Assembly: GCA_027924585.1 (NCBI GenBank)
Contig: BSBM01000252.1
Location: 6,510,001-6,574,000 of the forward strand
Direction of reading: 5' to 3'
Source: Larix kaempferi
Lineage: Eukaryota > Streptophyta > Pinopsida > Pinales > Pinaceae
Length of the DNA stretch: 64,000 nucleotides
Positions 24,810-35,895 of this stretch are shown one piece after another (position 1 is the stretch's first letter; the number at the start of each line of letters is the position of its first letter). A program made the translations under genes and the position numbers. Below the pieces are notes generated by a model. It was not told where the DNA came from. It made no database searches and worked only from the letters and a program-made list of their open reading frames with translations.

Positions 24810-26416
24810 TTCCATAGGTGCTAACCCTGTGGTTAGAAATTATACAATGTCTATGAAATATCCATCTACTATGTGAATAGAAAACAACTACGCATCAGGT
24901 AGCTTATCCTCCAAATTACTAGGTCCTCTCCTGAATCAATCCTTGAGAGATGGTTAGGTCCTGCATTCAATCTTCATGGCTTCACTATGACCTAAAAATC
25001 ATATTCCTGAAAAAGTAGAATCCATCTGCACATTCTTCTCCCTAACACTAGTTTGTTGACCAAGTATTTTAAAGCTGAATGGTCAGTGAACATGCAAAAG
25101 TTTGAACCTAGCAAATAATGCCTAAATTTCTGCAGTGCTTACACCATGGCTAATCCTTTTCTCTCTATTGTGGTGTAATTCTTTTCTTCTAAAGATAACT
25201 TTCTAGTAGAAAATGCAATTGGATGGTCGATGCCTCCATCACCAGGTTGTGCTAGTACAATGCTAGATGAATCATATACGTGTACATGAAATGTCTTATT
25301 CCAGTCAGGAAAGACTAGAATAGGTGCTGTGACCATTTTCTCTTTCATTGTATCCATTAATCCTCTTTGGAAATATTCAGTCCACTCATACTTTGTTTCC
25401 TTTTTCAATAGTTTCTCCATAGGCACAGTTATTTGCGCATATCCCTTAATGAATTTTCTACAATATCCTGTGTGTCCCAATGTAGTGCGTAGTTGCTTAA
25501 CTAAATTAGGTGGTGGGAGATTTACTATGATAACTATATTTGCTGGATAAACCATCAATCTTTGTTTGCATACTATGTGTCCTAACAATATTCCATAAGG
25601 AACACAAAAGACACACTTCTTCAAGTTCAAGGAAATATGATACTGTCTACACTTCGCTAACATCATCCTTAAGTTTGCATGATGGTCCTTCAAAAGGCCA
25701 AATATTGTCCAGTCATCAAAGTAAACTTCTAGGAATTTATGAATATAATCCTTAAATGCAGCTACAACCACCCTTGAAAAAATAGTAGGTGCATTCTTCA
25801 ATCCAAAAGGCATAACAATGTACTGAAATGATCCCCATTCAGTAGCAAATGTAGTCTTGTGTCTATATTCCACAACAATTTTGATCTTATGGTAGCCAGC
25901 AAATCCATCAGTGAAAGAGTATGCCTCTTGTCCAGCTACATTATCTAGTACTTCATCTATGAATGGAGTTGGAAATGGGTCATGCATAGATGCATCATTA
26001 AATTTTCTGAGATCCACACAAATTCTGATTTCTCCTTTAGCTTTCTTGTCTTGAATCACCATGGGACTTATCCATTCTAACTCTTCTACTGGTTCAATGA
26101 TCCTTGCCTCCAACATTTTATCAATTTCTGCTTTCAATTTTTATTTATATCTGGGGTTCAATCTATAAGGTCTTTGTTTGATAGGCTCCGCATCATGCTT
26201 GAGAGGTATTTTCATAACTCCCAAGTCACCTAAAATGCCTTTCATTTCAAAAAACTTGGTAGGAAACAAATCTTGATATTCGCACAGTAGGTTTGTGATC
26301 TGTCCCACTGTTTCTTCATCCCAATAATATCCAATGGAGGAAAACTTTGGTTCTTCATCCATGTTAATATTGATCCGTTTAGTGTTAATGGGGTTACTCG
26401 TATCTGGAATTTCCAA
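24810..26416 (-). pseudogene. Gypsy reverse transcriptase and RNase H
   Basis: 26416-26141 holds the linker into RT (LLCEYQDLFPTKF, KQRPYRLNPRYK). A TAA at 26138-26140 separates it, in the same frame, from 26137-25139, where RT reads KMLEARIIEPVEELEWISP, ICVDLRKFNDA, MPFGLKNAPTIFSRV and the catalytic YFDDWTIF. A thumb/connection (LGHTGYCRKFIKGYA) and early RNase H (FHVHVYDSSSIVLAQP, IAFSTRKLSLEEKNY) follow. The expected RNase H aspartate (usually SDAS) reads YDSS. RNase H continues to about 24810 with stops. The long 332-codon frame suggests moderately recent activity. Confidence 0.88.
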
Positions 26417-27387
26417 ATCAGGTCCTTCTACATCGCGTTTTCCTTTCCTTCAGATTATGGTATAGTCACGGCACGAGGGTCTTCATTTTCATCTTCTTAT
26501 AGTGTAAAATTATAACACTCAAGGGCATGTTCCAATTGTATTGCCCATTCTAGTTGACTATACATAGGAAATGGGGCATCATCGAATATATTCTTTTTAA
26601 TGATATGCAGAGCCTCATTAATGCTCAGGCAGTCATTCTCAAAATTGAAATTTAGCTAAAATCTCTTTTTCATCATGTGCCAATCTATTGTACCATGTCG
26701 AAGTTCTATTTCTATATACCAGTTCTTTGATATTGGATCCAATGTGTGCACAAACATATGAACCCACTCTGTTTTTGGTATATTCCTCCATGCTTTTAAG
26801 CAAGATTCTATATGATCTCTGGGATCAATATGTCCATTGTACTTTTCTTGTATATTCTCATTTTGTTCAATAAATCTAACTTCCATTAAGTGCTTACATT
26901 CTTCCCATGTGCTCAATTTGTTCTTGTGTGCATACCACCATTTAGAAGGTGTAGCTCGCAATGCTATATCTAGATTTGATAGCCTATGTTCATCTGAGAC
27001 TGATGCTAGATATTCATGAAAGAATGAATGTATGCTATGCAAACCATCATAAACAGGAATTGGAATTACCTCTGTTCCATTCCAGCAAAGTGACTTTGTC
27101 ATCCTCGCACAATGTCTAGCTGATACTTCATTCATTCTACTCTGCCAATTCTCCAGTCCTGTGTCTGAATCTGATATGCAGGAACTATCGCATCTCCATC
27201 TCAACATTCCATATTCTATAGGATTAATGTAATCTCCTTGATTAACTGTCATCTGGTAGATGTTATCTATTTCTTGAGCTATGTATTCCTCTCTTATTGG
27301 CTCAACATTCCTCGTTCCTTGTGAAGGATCCAGGGGTGAAATGACCCTGATATCTCGTCCTTCAAATATCATTTGTTTTTCCGTCAA
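26417..27387 (-). pseudogene. second gag-like domain between protease and RT
   Basis: An open stretch of 243 codons (27387-26656), continuing past a TAG to about 26417, lies where Gypsy elements normally go straight from protease to RT. It has the hallmarks of the Retrotrans_gag fold: VIPIPVYDGLHSIHSFFHEY, then ALRATPSKWWYAHKNKLSTW and EECKHLMEVRFIEQ (about 27075-26850), then ESCLKAWRNI, VHTLDPISKNWYIEIELRHG and FDDAPFPMYSQLEWAIQLEH. The true gag with zinc knuckles is separate, at 28751-29485. The region shares its frame with the protease upstream. I infer a duplicated or acquired gag module inside the polyprotein; its role is unknown. Confidence 0.7.
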
Positions 27388-27392
27388 GTTGA

Positions 27393-27690
27393 TAATTGTG
27401 AGGTTATCATTTGCCTAGTCAATCCCTAATAGTGAAGGATAAGGATTACTATCTTCTATGATCTCAATCACCTTGAAGTCTGCTTTACTTCGCACTCCAT
27501 CAATATCAACAGGAACTCCTGATAGCCTCCCAAAAGGTATAACCTTCTACTGGTTAGCTAATCTCAACTTTATAGGAGACCAAGATAGCTTTGGTTTCCA
27601 CATCTATTCCCATATTTTTTTTGTCAGCACATTCACCTCTGAACCTAGATCAAGAATGACCTGGTTCATTTAAAAATATCCAATCTGCAC
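27393..27690 (-). pseudogene. Gypsy aspartic protease remnant
   Basis: The minus strand near 27662 reads VILDLGSEVNVLTKKIW, followed by IKLRLANQ, VIPFGRLSGVPVDIDG and YPSLLGID, the order of a retropepsin (active site, flap region, then LLG). The active-site triad is DLG instead of D[ST]G, and in-frame stops lie near 27609, 27549 and 27417. The frame continues into the second gag-like domain. Confidence 0.72.
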
Positions 27691-28229
27691 ACTTAACCTC
27701 CTTTCTCTTCCTGTTCTTTTATGGTTCTTAATGTAATGGACTGCTCCATCGTTTACTATATTACATTGCTCGTAATATCCCATTACATTTTGTAGTTCCC
27801 CTAAGGTGTTCTCATGCCTTAGCATTTTCATGCAACTCTATAGAAATTGTGTTACATGACTTGTCTGCTCTGGCGAAGCTCGTGACTCATCATACAATAC
27901 TGGCATACCTAGTATAGGTGTTTGATCACTTTGTGAAGGGATCCTTGTAGTCGAAGCTCCTAAGTCTTGAAAATATTTTCTTGCTTCCATGAATACTTCT
28001 TTTTCTCTATTAGGGTCGAATACAAGTATTTTTCCAACTACTTTCCTTACCCATGATCCATTAGTAGGATTTGGTATGTTTGTGTGATTATCAGAAGTCG
28101 AAGCTTCGTTTGTCCTATCATTTCCTGTCGAAACTCAACTTCGCATCACAACATGGATGTTGTGATATTCATTTCTTTTCTCAGCTGTGATCATCTGAAT
28201 ATTTTGGTTCTGTCCTTCAGGTCTTTTTT
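27691..28229 (-). other. linker between knuckles and protease
   Basis: Expected polyprotein linker of the same element. Short stretches are readable, with several stops and no motif I recognise. Confidence 0.4.
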
Positions 28230-28760
28230 CTTGCATTTTGCCTAGCAAAATGGGACATGCTTCAATGATATGGTCATAATATTTACAATACTTACAAGTA
28301 GTACAATGGTTCTGACAGTCTCTTGCTAAATGTCCAGGTTGACCACAATTATAACATACAATCTAAGCTCTACCTCGTCCTGAGCCAGTATTACGTCCTA
28401 TTCCTCTAAATCCACCATGTCCTCTGTATGTACCCTGATCGTATTGTGCATTCTCATTGTTGTTATGTATCTCTCCTTGGACTCTGTAGACATCATGCTT
28501 TCTTTCTATCCTGAGGTCGTCTGCTCTACAGTTGGTGTCATCATGGCCAACTGACTTACAAAATGTGCAATATAGGTTCTTTGGTGTCTATACATACTTA
28601 TAGAGTATGTAAAATTCCTCTAGTCAATGTCCTCTGCATCGACAAATATCACACCATGGTCCTTGAGGTTGATTTAATGGATTCGGTGCCCCACTAGCGA
28701 CGTAATATCCGAATACAGGACAATGTTCCTTGGAATGTCCTCCTTTACATTTAGTACAAA
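28230..28760 (-). pseudogene. gag zinc-knuckle region, four to five CCHC motifs
   Basis: Reading leftward: CTKCKGGHSKEHC (about 28756-28718), a degenerate CDICRCRGH (about 28655), CTFCKSVGHDDTNC (about 28570), CYNCGQPGHLARDC (about 28360) and CKYCKYYDHIIEAC (about 28300). An RG-rich stretch (GHGGFRGIGRNTGSGRGR) precedes the fourth. Such knuckles bind the element's RNA. Most plant Gypsy gags have one or two, so this number is high. At least three in-frame stops are present. Confidence 0.75.
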
Positions 28761-29485
28761 AAACGTCTTCTCTTACTTCTTTTCCTTTTTGTATATCTTG
28801 TAGCTATAATTCCAGGTTTGCTAGTTGTGTCTATATTTGTACCATACATGCTAGTTTTTCCCATGGGTGAAGATTCTAGCTTCATCGCAATTTCCAATTC
28901 TTTTGTTTGCAAAGCAACCTTCCATTGCATCAATGGTAATCTAATGTGGGGCAACAACGTAGCTATAAACCACTCTTGGTGTTGTTGCAGTGCAATGTTA
29001 AAGCTAACCTGATCCAACAGAGCTTTTAACTTCTGATCAAATTCCCACATAGTCTCATTAGGTTTATGTTTTATCTCTTTTAACTCTGTGATGCATTGAG
29101 ATTCTAATTTAGGATTCTTAAATTCTCTAATCAACACAGATTTGATGTCATCTAGTGTTCTTTTCTGTCCAACAGAGTATTTCATGAACCATGTTAAATC
29201 TCTATCTCTGAATGTAGTGACTAGTTGGGCTTGCTTTATATCATCGTCTTGTACTTATTTAACGTTCCATACAACATCACAGAGAAACCAATGTTGCTAT
29301 GGATCTTCTAGACCGGTTCCTTTAAAAAAAGGTATCTTTATATCATCTTCCATCCTTCTTCTAGGAGGTGTAGGGTTTTGAAACACTACAGTACTGCTTG
29401 CGGAGTGAAATGGTGGAGGTATACCACCATTCAGCTGATTCTTTGGATTTTTTCTCGCAGTATTACTACTTCTAGTGTTCTCCAA
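28751..29485 (-). pseudogene. Gypsy gag capsid region
   Basis: The N-terminal piece (29485-29297) reads a P/N-rich lead and IKIPFFKGTGLEDP, the usual entry to Retrotrans_gag. The second piece (29185-28751, 144 codons) reads KSVLIREFKNPKLESQCITE, LKEIKHKPNETMWEFDQKLK and LLPHIRLPLMQWKVALQTKE. A frame break and stop lie between them at about 29190-29300. The region leads directly into the zinc knuckles. Confidence 0.8.
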
Positions 29486-30204
29486 ACTAGTAATATTTGT
29501 TTCAACATTTATAGGTTTCCACGGAGTGATAATATAATATCCAACATGTCTAGGTTTTGTCTCACTATCGGACTATGCTTGAGATGAGTTTCTATCACTC
29601 TCTAACTCAATTTCTAGGAATGTGCGAGGTTGAACTTTGCGTGACCTCTTTCTTGTGCTGATTTTATATCTTTTTCCACTACGTAGAATGCCAATATCTT
29701 CGTCTGTGTAACTATTTTTTTTTTAACATTACAGACTCAAACCCTAGAAATCTGACTGCATTCTTAATACACGTTTTTCAGCTAATAGCATTTTAATGCA
29801 TAAACTAATGTTTTTCAAGTATTTACCTCTAAATCCCTTGAAAAATTATCTTTTAGCTGTGCTGTAGGACTTCAAAGTGTCCATGGAAAACTTTGTAATG
29901 TATCCTTCCAACAAGATATCCAGCCAAAAGTCTACTACTCTTGAAATCTGGTTATTAATCCCTTTAAGCCTCTGTATCAACTCTGGATTCCAAACTGTAG
30001 GTTCTCCACCCTGAAAACAATTTTTTTCTTTCTTCTACCCTCAATATCCACTCATGTAACTCGTTAGAAAAATATGCAAATAAAAATTCATGCAAGTCAG
30101 TAAATATGTATCTTTGTAGCCATTGTTTTGTAGTAGGCTGAGGATGTTTGTTTGACTCACCCAATTTTTTATTTCACTCTTCTCTGGATTCCACATCACC
30201 AGAA
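29486..30204 (-). other. Gypsy 5' leader
   Basis: Untranslated stretch between the LTR-like block and gag on the minus strand. No ORF of note. A ttctggtgatgtgg word just inside the LTR edge could be a primer site, but I cannot name its tRNA. Confidence 0.4.
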
Positions 30205-31340
30205 TGTTAGTCCAAATTCGGAAACAAAACCATTTGTTGGATTGCTTAGGAAGACTCGGGTTCGGCCGAATTAGCACAGCAACAACAAAACCCCTTTCAC
30301 TATCCCTTTCGGCATGAACCTGTAAACAGGATGAAGTCTCACCTGAAGCGAATATGGGGGGTTACATAATCAAGATTCTATAATTGTGGCGATGTGCAGA
30401 TGTGGCTAGCAACCTCGCTAAAATCCTTCTCTAACATCGACTAGCCAAATAGAATGAACAAATGACTTCGCACTTCGCAGCTAATGAACAGTATACAGAA
30501 CTACATTGAATCTCTACTGTATTCACCAGTTAGCTACGCATTCATCATTCTAATTGTTTCTCCATAAAATTCATACATATGTATTCCATTTACTTAGCAT
30601 GCAATTACCATTAACATACACACAAAAGAAAATACATAAACACATAGATTTACATGGTTCACCCCCAGGCAGGAGCTACGTCCACTGGAACTGTTCTTAT
30701 ATTGACTTGAAGGGTAATAGTTCCAGTCTTGCGCACTCAGTTGTAGACTCTTCTCTACAATCAGATCTCTACGCACTCAGCTGTAGGGTTTTTTCTCTCT
30801 CTTATCGCTATTCTTCTATTACACTTAATCCAACCAAAACACCATCCCAAAAGCCAACCCTTCCTCATACAAAAATACCCTTATATATAGATGTGCCCGA
30901 AGGTCACATATTACAATAACTATGGGCCAACCCCCATAGTACCCAAAACCCAAAAACCTCCATGGTTCTCCTGTAGACTAGGCTAACCTTTAACCTCATT
31001 GTCCCTTTGGCGCCGCTTCTTCAGACTTTGATGCTTTCTCTGACTCTATTGCTTTCTCTGACTGTGCACCTGTAGCTTCTATAGTGGCGTGTCCTTTACA
31101 AAAATTGTCTTCATAACTTCCTGATCTTATATCAGTCAGGTCGCCTCCCAACCCTTTACAGCACCAACCACCTCTGGTTGTCCTTAGTACTTCATCTTTA
31201 CTAATGGAATAGGTCCTTTCTTCTCGACTGATCTTCGCTCCATGCCCTCTTCTCGGGATTTGCAGAGTCACTTTTCTCCCAAAAATGGTCAATGTCAGGC
31301 CTCGCCTAACTGTTTTTCGCCTTCATAACTTCCTCTTCCT
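30205..31340 (-). repeat. Gypsy 5' LTR-like block (edges approximate)
   Basis: It shares a colinear set of words with the block at 51389-52957: acaggatgaagtctcacc, a gcgcactcag...tgcagactct-type stretch, and atacaaaaat...cttat.tatag...gcccg.aggtca. On the minus strand the last of these gives a TATA box (ctatatataaggg, near 30896). The similarity shows a related LTR family in the same orientation. The left edge is set by a tgtta at 30205; the right edge is inferred from where chromovirus coding begins. Confidence 0.6.
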
Positions 31341-31341
31341 G

Positions 31342-31869
31342 GGACGTGCCCAAGAACATGGAATAGGAGATAACTAAGATCAAACTAAACTTGAAAGTAG
31401 CTCACAGCCGACATAAGAATTATGCAAATAAAAATAGAACACATAGAGAATTCCAAGTTGGGGACAAAGTGTTCCTAAAATTTAATGGCAGGAAAAGTTC
31501 ATTGCGGTTGGGTAACTGCAAGAATTTGGCCGCAATATTTTGTGGACCGTTTGAGATCCTAAGAAGAATTGGATCAGTAGCTTATGAGCTAGCTCCACCT
31601 CCTACAGGTAATGTGCATGGTGTTTTTCATGTTTCCTTATTGAAAAAGTATGTTTATGATTCTAATCACATACTTGATTGGTCTGTGGTATAGGTGGAAC
31701 CCGAAAGAAAATCCAAGTACAACCAATTTGCATATTAGAAATAATAATCAAGATGCTTAGGAACAGGGTCATAGGACAGGTAAAAGTCCAATGGACACAT
31801 TACAGTCTTGAAGAAGCAACTTGGGAAATGGAAGATGTAATGCGGGAAGAATACCCATATTTATTCTGA
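31342..31869 (+). pseudogene. chromovirus integrase C-terminus and chromodomain
   Basis: 31391-31693 reads the integrase C-terminal tail (AHSRHKNYANKNRTHREFQV, GDKVFLKFNG, FCGPFEILRRIGSVAYELA, GVFHVSLLKKYV). After a frame step, 31678-31869 ends in a chromodomain-like segment: ILEIIIKMLRNRVIGQ, VKVQWTHYSLEEATWEMED, REEYPYLF. Gypsy chromoviruses use this domain to target insertion to chromatin. The stop at 31867-31869 is followed, about 100 bp later, by the polypurine tract and LTR, so the C-terminus is complete. Confidence 0.88.
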
Positions 31870-31958
31870 AATTTTGTAGATATGTAATGTAAATAAAGTT
31901 TTGAAAAAAATTTGTGACATGTTTTGGACAATGAAACACCGAGGACGGTGAAGACATT

Positions 31959-31972
31959 AAGGGGGAGGGGAA
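31959..31972 (+). promoter_or_regulatory. chromovirus polypurine tract
   Basis: The purine run aagggggaggggaa ends exactly where tgtaacacccc, the LTR start, begins. Confidence 0.85.
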
Positions 31973-32754
31973 TGTAACACCCCTAGTTTGGAACCCCTAG
32001 TCTGACTATTCCAAGCTGTAACTACAGTTACAAATGCTTGCAAGGGTGAACATATTTTGTTTGTAAATATTACTACAAAAGAAATCCACAACTGGTTGTG
32101 TTGTGGTAGTACGCTGGAAATATCGGGGACTTGTGTATTCACCAAATATAGTAAGGGGGTTAGATTTCTTAGGTGGGAGACCATGTTATGACCCTTTTAA
32201 ATATTTAATCCCCTAAATTTGTCCTAAGCCTTAAACCCATTTAAATGAATTTATAATATATTTATAAAATCATAATAATTATTTAATTATGATTAAATGG
32301 GGAGAGAGAGAGAACCCATTTGGTTCCAAAATTGCATGCATGAATTATCGATGGATGGGAAAAGTAATGGGGACCATTATGTGTAAGGTGGTCGGGGGAG
32401 AATATTGAATTCAGAGAGAATTTCCCATGCTTGGGTATGTCGAAGAGAACATGGGAGGAAATTATTATCCCAAAATGAAATCTGAAATGAATATCTAAAC
32501 CTATGAGCCAATTTGTTGATAAATTTCTGTTGCAGATCTGTCCATTTTGTCTCTGGTCATTCCAGTGAAGTGGAAAATGGTGTATGCAGCTGAATTGGTG
32601 GATTTATAAGCACAGATGGCAGTGATGTGTTTCATTGTTGTGCAGTCAGAATGAAATCAAGGAGGTTAAGTGCACTGTTTAGCATGGAATCGGTATTTAA
32701 TCCAATTTTCCTGATTGCCAAGTGTAAATTTTGAAAAGTTTGGGAATTGGTGAG

Positions 32755-33359
32755 TGTTGATGTATATGTAACTTCGGAATGTATTTCATCTATGTATTTC
32801 ATATATATTTATTGTACCCTTATTAGAGATGTGTTATTCCTCTATAAGGAAGTGTCGTCATGTGGATTGACAAGTGTCGCAAGTGTGTGTACTTGCCGAT
32901 GGGTTATTAGACCACCATGTGTGGAGTCGGCCCTGAAATATATATTATATTGTGGATGTATCTAAATAGACAAGTCGGCCCCATACTGTAACTGGGCAAA
33001 CATGTTAAGTATAAATAGAGATCGGGAGATCTCTATTTGCATCATTCGAAAAGTCACACTTCTCTCACTCAAAAAGTGGCGTACTAGTGAGGAGGAGGAT
33101 CATCTGCTATTAGGAGACTATCTCAGTGTATTTTGGTTGTACTTTGGTTGAGCCATTGCTCTCTCTATCTGTGAGGAAGTTGTGGGGTTTTTCACCTTAG
33201 GGTTTTCCCCACGGAAACTCTGTGTCTCTTGTCTCTCATGCTTTTGATTCTTGTGATGCTTGTGATGCTTATTGTGATTGTTATGCATTGATATACTGTA
33301 TATGTTATTCTCTCAGTAAAGATCCTAGAGTATTGTGAATTAATGCTCAAAATTTAACA
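32755..33359 (+). repeat. Copia 1 5' LTR
   Basis: TGTTGATG...TTTAACA, 605 bp. The promoter is visible as tataaatag at 33010-33018, followed by a plausible start region. The LTR ends one base before the primer site. Confidence 0.95.
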
Positions 33360-33371
33360 TGGTATCAGAGC
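33360..33371 (+). promoter_or_regulatory. primer binding site, tRNA-iMet
   Basis: tggtatcagagc is complementary to the 3' end of plant initiator tRNA-Met and starts directly after the LTR. Confidence 0.95.
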
Positions 33372-33933
33372 TAACCTGAAAAGAAGAAATTTTGGAGTGA
33401 CGAAAACTTGAGTTTCTTGTTTATTGGGTTTCTCTCCACAGATTTTGGAAAAGCAGTATAGTAGATTGACTCTACTCATCAAGGAGAATCTATCTGTCCA
33501 ATCAGAATTCAATTCTGAGTATTTTCATATTTGGCCCTAAACATTAGGGTTTCCACAAAAATAGGAATTTCTGAAATCTGAAGACATAGCTGGAAGCTCC
33601 TTGCAAAAATCGAAGTTTAGAGTTTTGGATCGAGATTTTTGGCTAGGTAGATATCCAAGAAACTCAAACCCTAATTCAGGGCTCTCCCTAGTGAACCTAG
33701 GAGGACAAAAAGTCAAATCTGAAGGGTAAAACTTTGTTGATCTCAAATTCTGAATGCACCAGGCTGATTAGCTCATCAAGGTGCATCTTTCTATCATTTC
33801 AGAAAGTTGAAATTCACATTTTGAATTTTTAGGGTTTTTCCGACAAACCCTAATCCAGGACTAGATCCAGTTTTCAATATTTCAAGTGGTAAGACCTAAA
33901 TATTTTCTATTTCCATTTGAAGTACTCTTTAAG
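33372..33933 (+). other. Copia 1 leader
   Basis: Untranslated leader of 562 bp between primer site and gag. No ORF on the coding strand is supported. Confidence 0.7.
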
Positions 33934-35736
33934 ATGTCTCACCACACCAAGCTTGAAGGGGATGATAACTTCCGATCTTGGAAGTATAGGATTGGGTTAA
34001 TCCTGGAAGAGAATGAGTTGGAATCATATATAAAAGAAGACATCCCTATCCCAGAGGATGAAGATGCCAAGGTATTGCATAAGAAGAACTTGGTCAAGGC
34101 AAAGAGAATCATTGCTGATTCTATTAAATACCATCTCATACCCCATTTGTCTTCTCTAAAGACACCCAAGGATATGTTTGACTCTTTGACCAAGCTATTT
34201 GAAGGGAAGAACATAAATCAGAAGATGACCTTGCGGAACCAATTGAAAGGAGTAAAGTTTCAAAATGGAGAAACCATTCAATCTTATTTTTCTAGGGTCT
34301 CCCAGATTAAGGAAAAACTGGAAGCAGTAGATGAAATGGTGGAGAATGGTGAAGTTGTCATGACCACTTTGAATGGACTACCTAGGTCATGGGACTCCTT
34401 CATTCAAGGAATCTGTGCAAGAAAGAAGTTGGTATACTTCAGCAGACTACAAGAAGAAGCAAGGCTTGTGGCATGGGAAGAAAAGATGGGGAATAAAGAT
34501 CAATCTCTTGCAGCTCACACCAAAAGAAGCAAGCCAAAGAAGGAGCAGTCTTGCTACAAGAGATCCTATCAAAAGAATAAGAAGGATCTAAGATGCTTCA
34601 CATGCAATGAGAAGGGTAACTTTGCTTCATATTGTCCCAAGAACAAAAGGGATAATAACAAAAACTCTAGCAAGAAGAAGAAGGGTAGCAAAAGAAAGTT
34701 CCATGCTCATGCTGCCGAGGATGATGAACCTCCAAAGAAGAAGGCTAGGGAAGAAAGTGATGATAGTGATGATGACTCATCAAGTGAAGAAGAGTATGTT
34801 CTAATCTCTGCTCTCACACGTACTATCTCCCATGGTTGTAATGATTGGTTGATTGACAGTGGGACTTCCAAACACATGACTGGGTTTAAGGAATCTTTTG
34901 TGAATCTATCTGAACATGAATCACCCCATAAGGTGAAACTTGGGGATGATTATCAATACCCAATCAAAGGAAGTGGTGAAGCCTCCTACAACCTAGATTC
35001 TGGAAAATCTTTGAAGATGAAAGAAGTCCTTTATGTACTTGGGCTCAAGAAGAACTTACTCTCCATCTCTGCATTGGATGCAAAAGGTATGAGGGTTGCA
35101 TTTGTGGATGGCCAAGTCCTAATGTGGCCAAAGGGTAAAACAATCGATGATGCAGTAGTGATTGGAGAGAAAGAGGGAGGTTTGTATAAATTGAAGGGTC
35201 AACCTGAACATGCCATGATACATGAATCCATGGAGCCAAGTGAACTTTGGCATAGAAGATTTGCTCATATGCATTATAGGGCACTTCCAATTGCAAGCAA
35301 GGCTGTAGAGGGTCTTCCTGAAATCAAGACCAAACATGAAGGTGTTTGCAAAGGATGTGCAAAAGGTAAGAACATTAAGAAGGATTTCCCAAGCAGTGAA
35401 AGCAAGGCAAAAGATATCCTGGAAATCATCCACTTAGATGTATGTGGACATATGTCATCTAGTTCTTCGAGTGGGTATGTTTACTATGTCTCATTTATTG
35501 ATGACTTCTCCAGGAACACTTGGGTATACGTCTTGAAGAATAAAGATGAGGTGCTTGATAAGTTCAAGGAATTCAAAACCTTGATGGAGAATCAAACTGA
35601 TAAGAAGATCAAAACATTCAGATCCGACAATGGTGGAGAATTCACCTTAGGTGACTTCGAGAAGCTTTGCAGTGATTCAGGGATTAAGAGGGAGTTGACT
35701 ACTCCTTATAATCCTCAACATAATGGAGTTGCATAA
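33934..35736 (+). pseudogene. Copia 1 gag, protease and integrase (truncated by stop)
   Basis: The ATG at 33934 gives MSHHTKLEGDDNFRSWKYR, the usual Copia gag start; the frame is open further upstream but without ATG. Order: gag (LRNQLKGVKFQNGETIQSYF), a zinc knuckle CFTCNEKGNFASYC at about 34593 whose histidine is replaced by asparagine, and protease (DWLIDSGTSKHM, about 34846). The pre-integrase HHCC follows (LWHRRFAHMHYRAL...CKGCAKGK, 35247-35370), then the integrase core with HLDVCGHM, FIDDFSRNTW and FRSDNGGEF. The frame stops at 35734-35736, precisely where the third catalytic residue (glutamate of GVAERKN, 35 residues after the second aspartate) belongs. The capsid-to-integrase part is otherwise fully open. 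Confidence 0.93.
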
Positions 35737-35895
35737 AGGAAGAATAGAACAATCATGGAAGCAGCAAGGGAAATGCTGCATGACCAGAGATTAAGAGGGA
35801 GTTGACTGCTCCTTATAATCCTCAACAGAATGGAGTTGCATAAAGGAAGAATAGAACAATCATGGAAGCAGCAAGGGCAATGCTGCATGACCAGG
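35682..35895 (+). repeat. 107-bp tandem duplication inside integrase
   Basis: The stretch from gattaagagggagttgact through catgaccag appears twice, starting at 35682 and about 35789. The copies differ at a few bases (for example ctactcc/ctgctcc, cataatgg/cagaatgg). Both carry gttgcataaagg, so the stop at the catalytic glutamate existed before the duplication. Because 107 is not a multiple of three, it also shifts the frame; the downstream frame matches the upstream one once a copy is discounted. Confidence 0.93.

Larger units (their letters stand above)
24462..31340 (-). mobile_element. minus-strand Ty3/Gypsy element, 3' truncated
   Basis: Reading leftward: a 5' LTR-like block (about 31340-30205), leader, gag, CCHC knuckles, protease, a second gag-like domain, RT, RNase H and the integrase zinc region. 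Similarity then ends at about 24462, before the integrase core. No 3' LTR or target duplication is visible, so it is truncated. At the right it abuts a chromovirus integrase fragment of the opposite orientation, so it may have inserted there. The domains fall in two main frames with several stops and at least one frame change. Confidence 0.8.

Noticed and set aside
30996-31292. Minus-strand ORF in the Gypsy LTR-like block
   Set aside because: It lies in the LTR U3 side, lacks a known domain and is probably chance.
33886-33933. Upstream start for Copia 1 gag
   Set aside because: The frame is open but begins without ATG. The ATG at 33934 gives the typical gag N-terminus.
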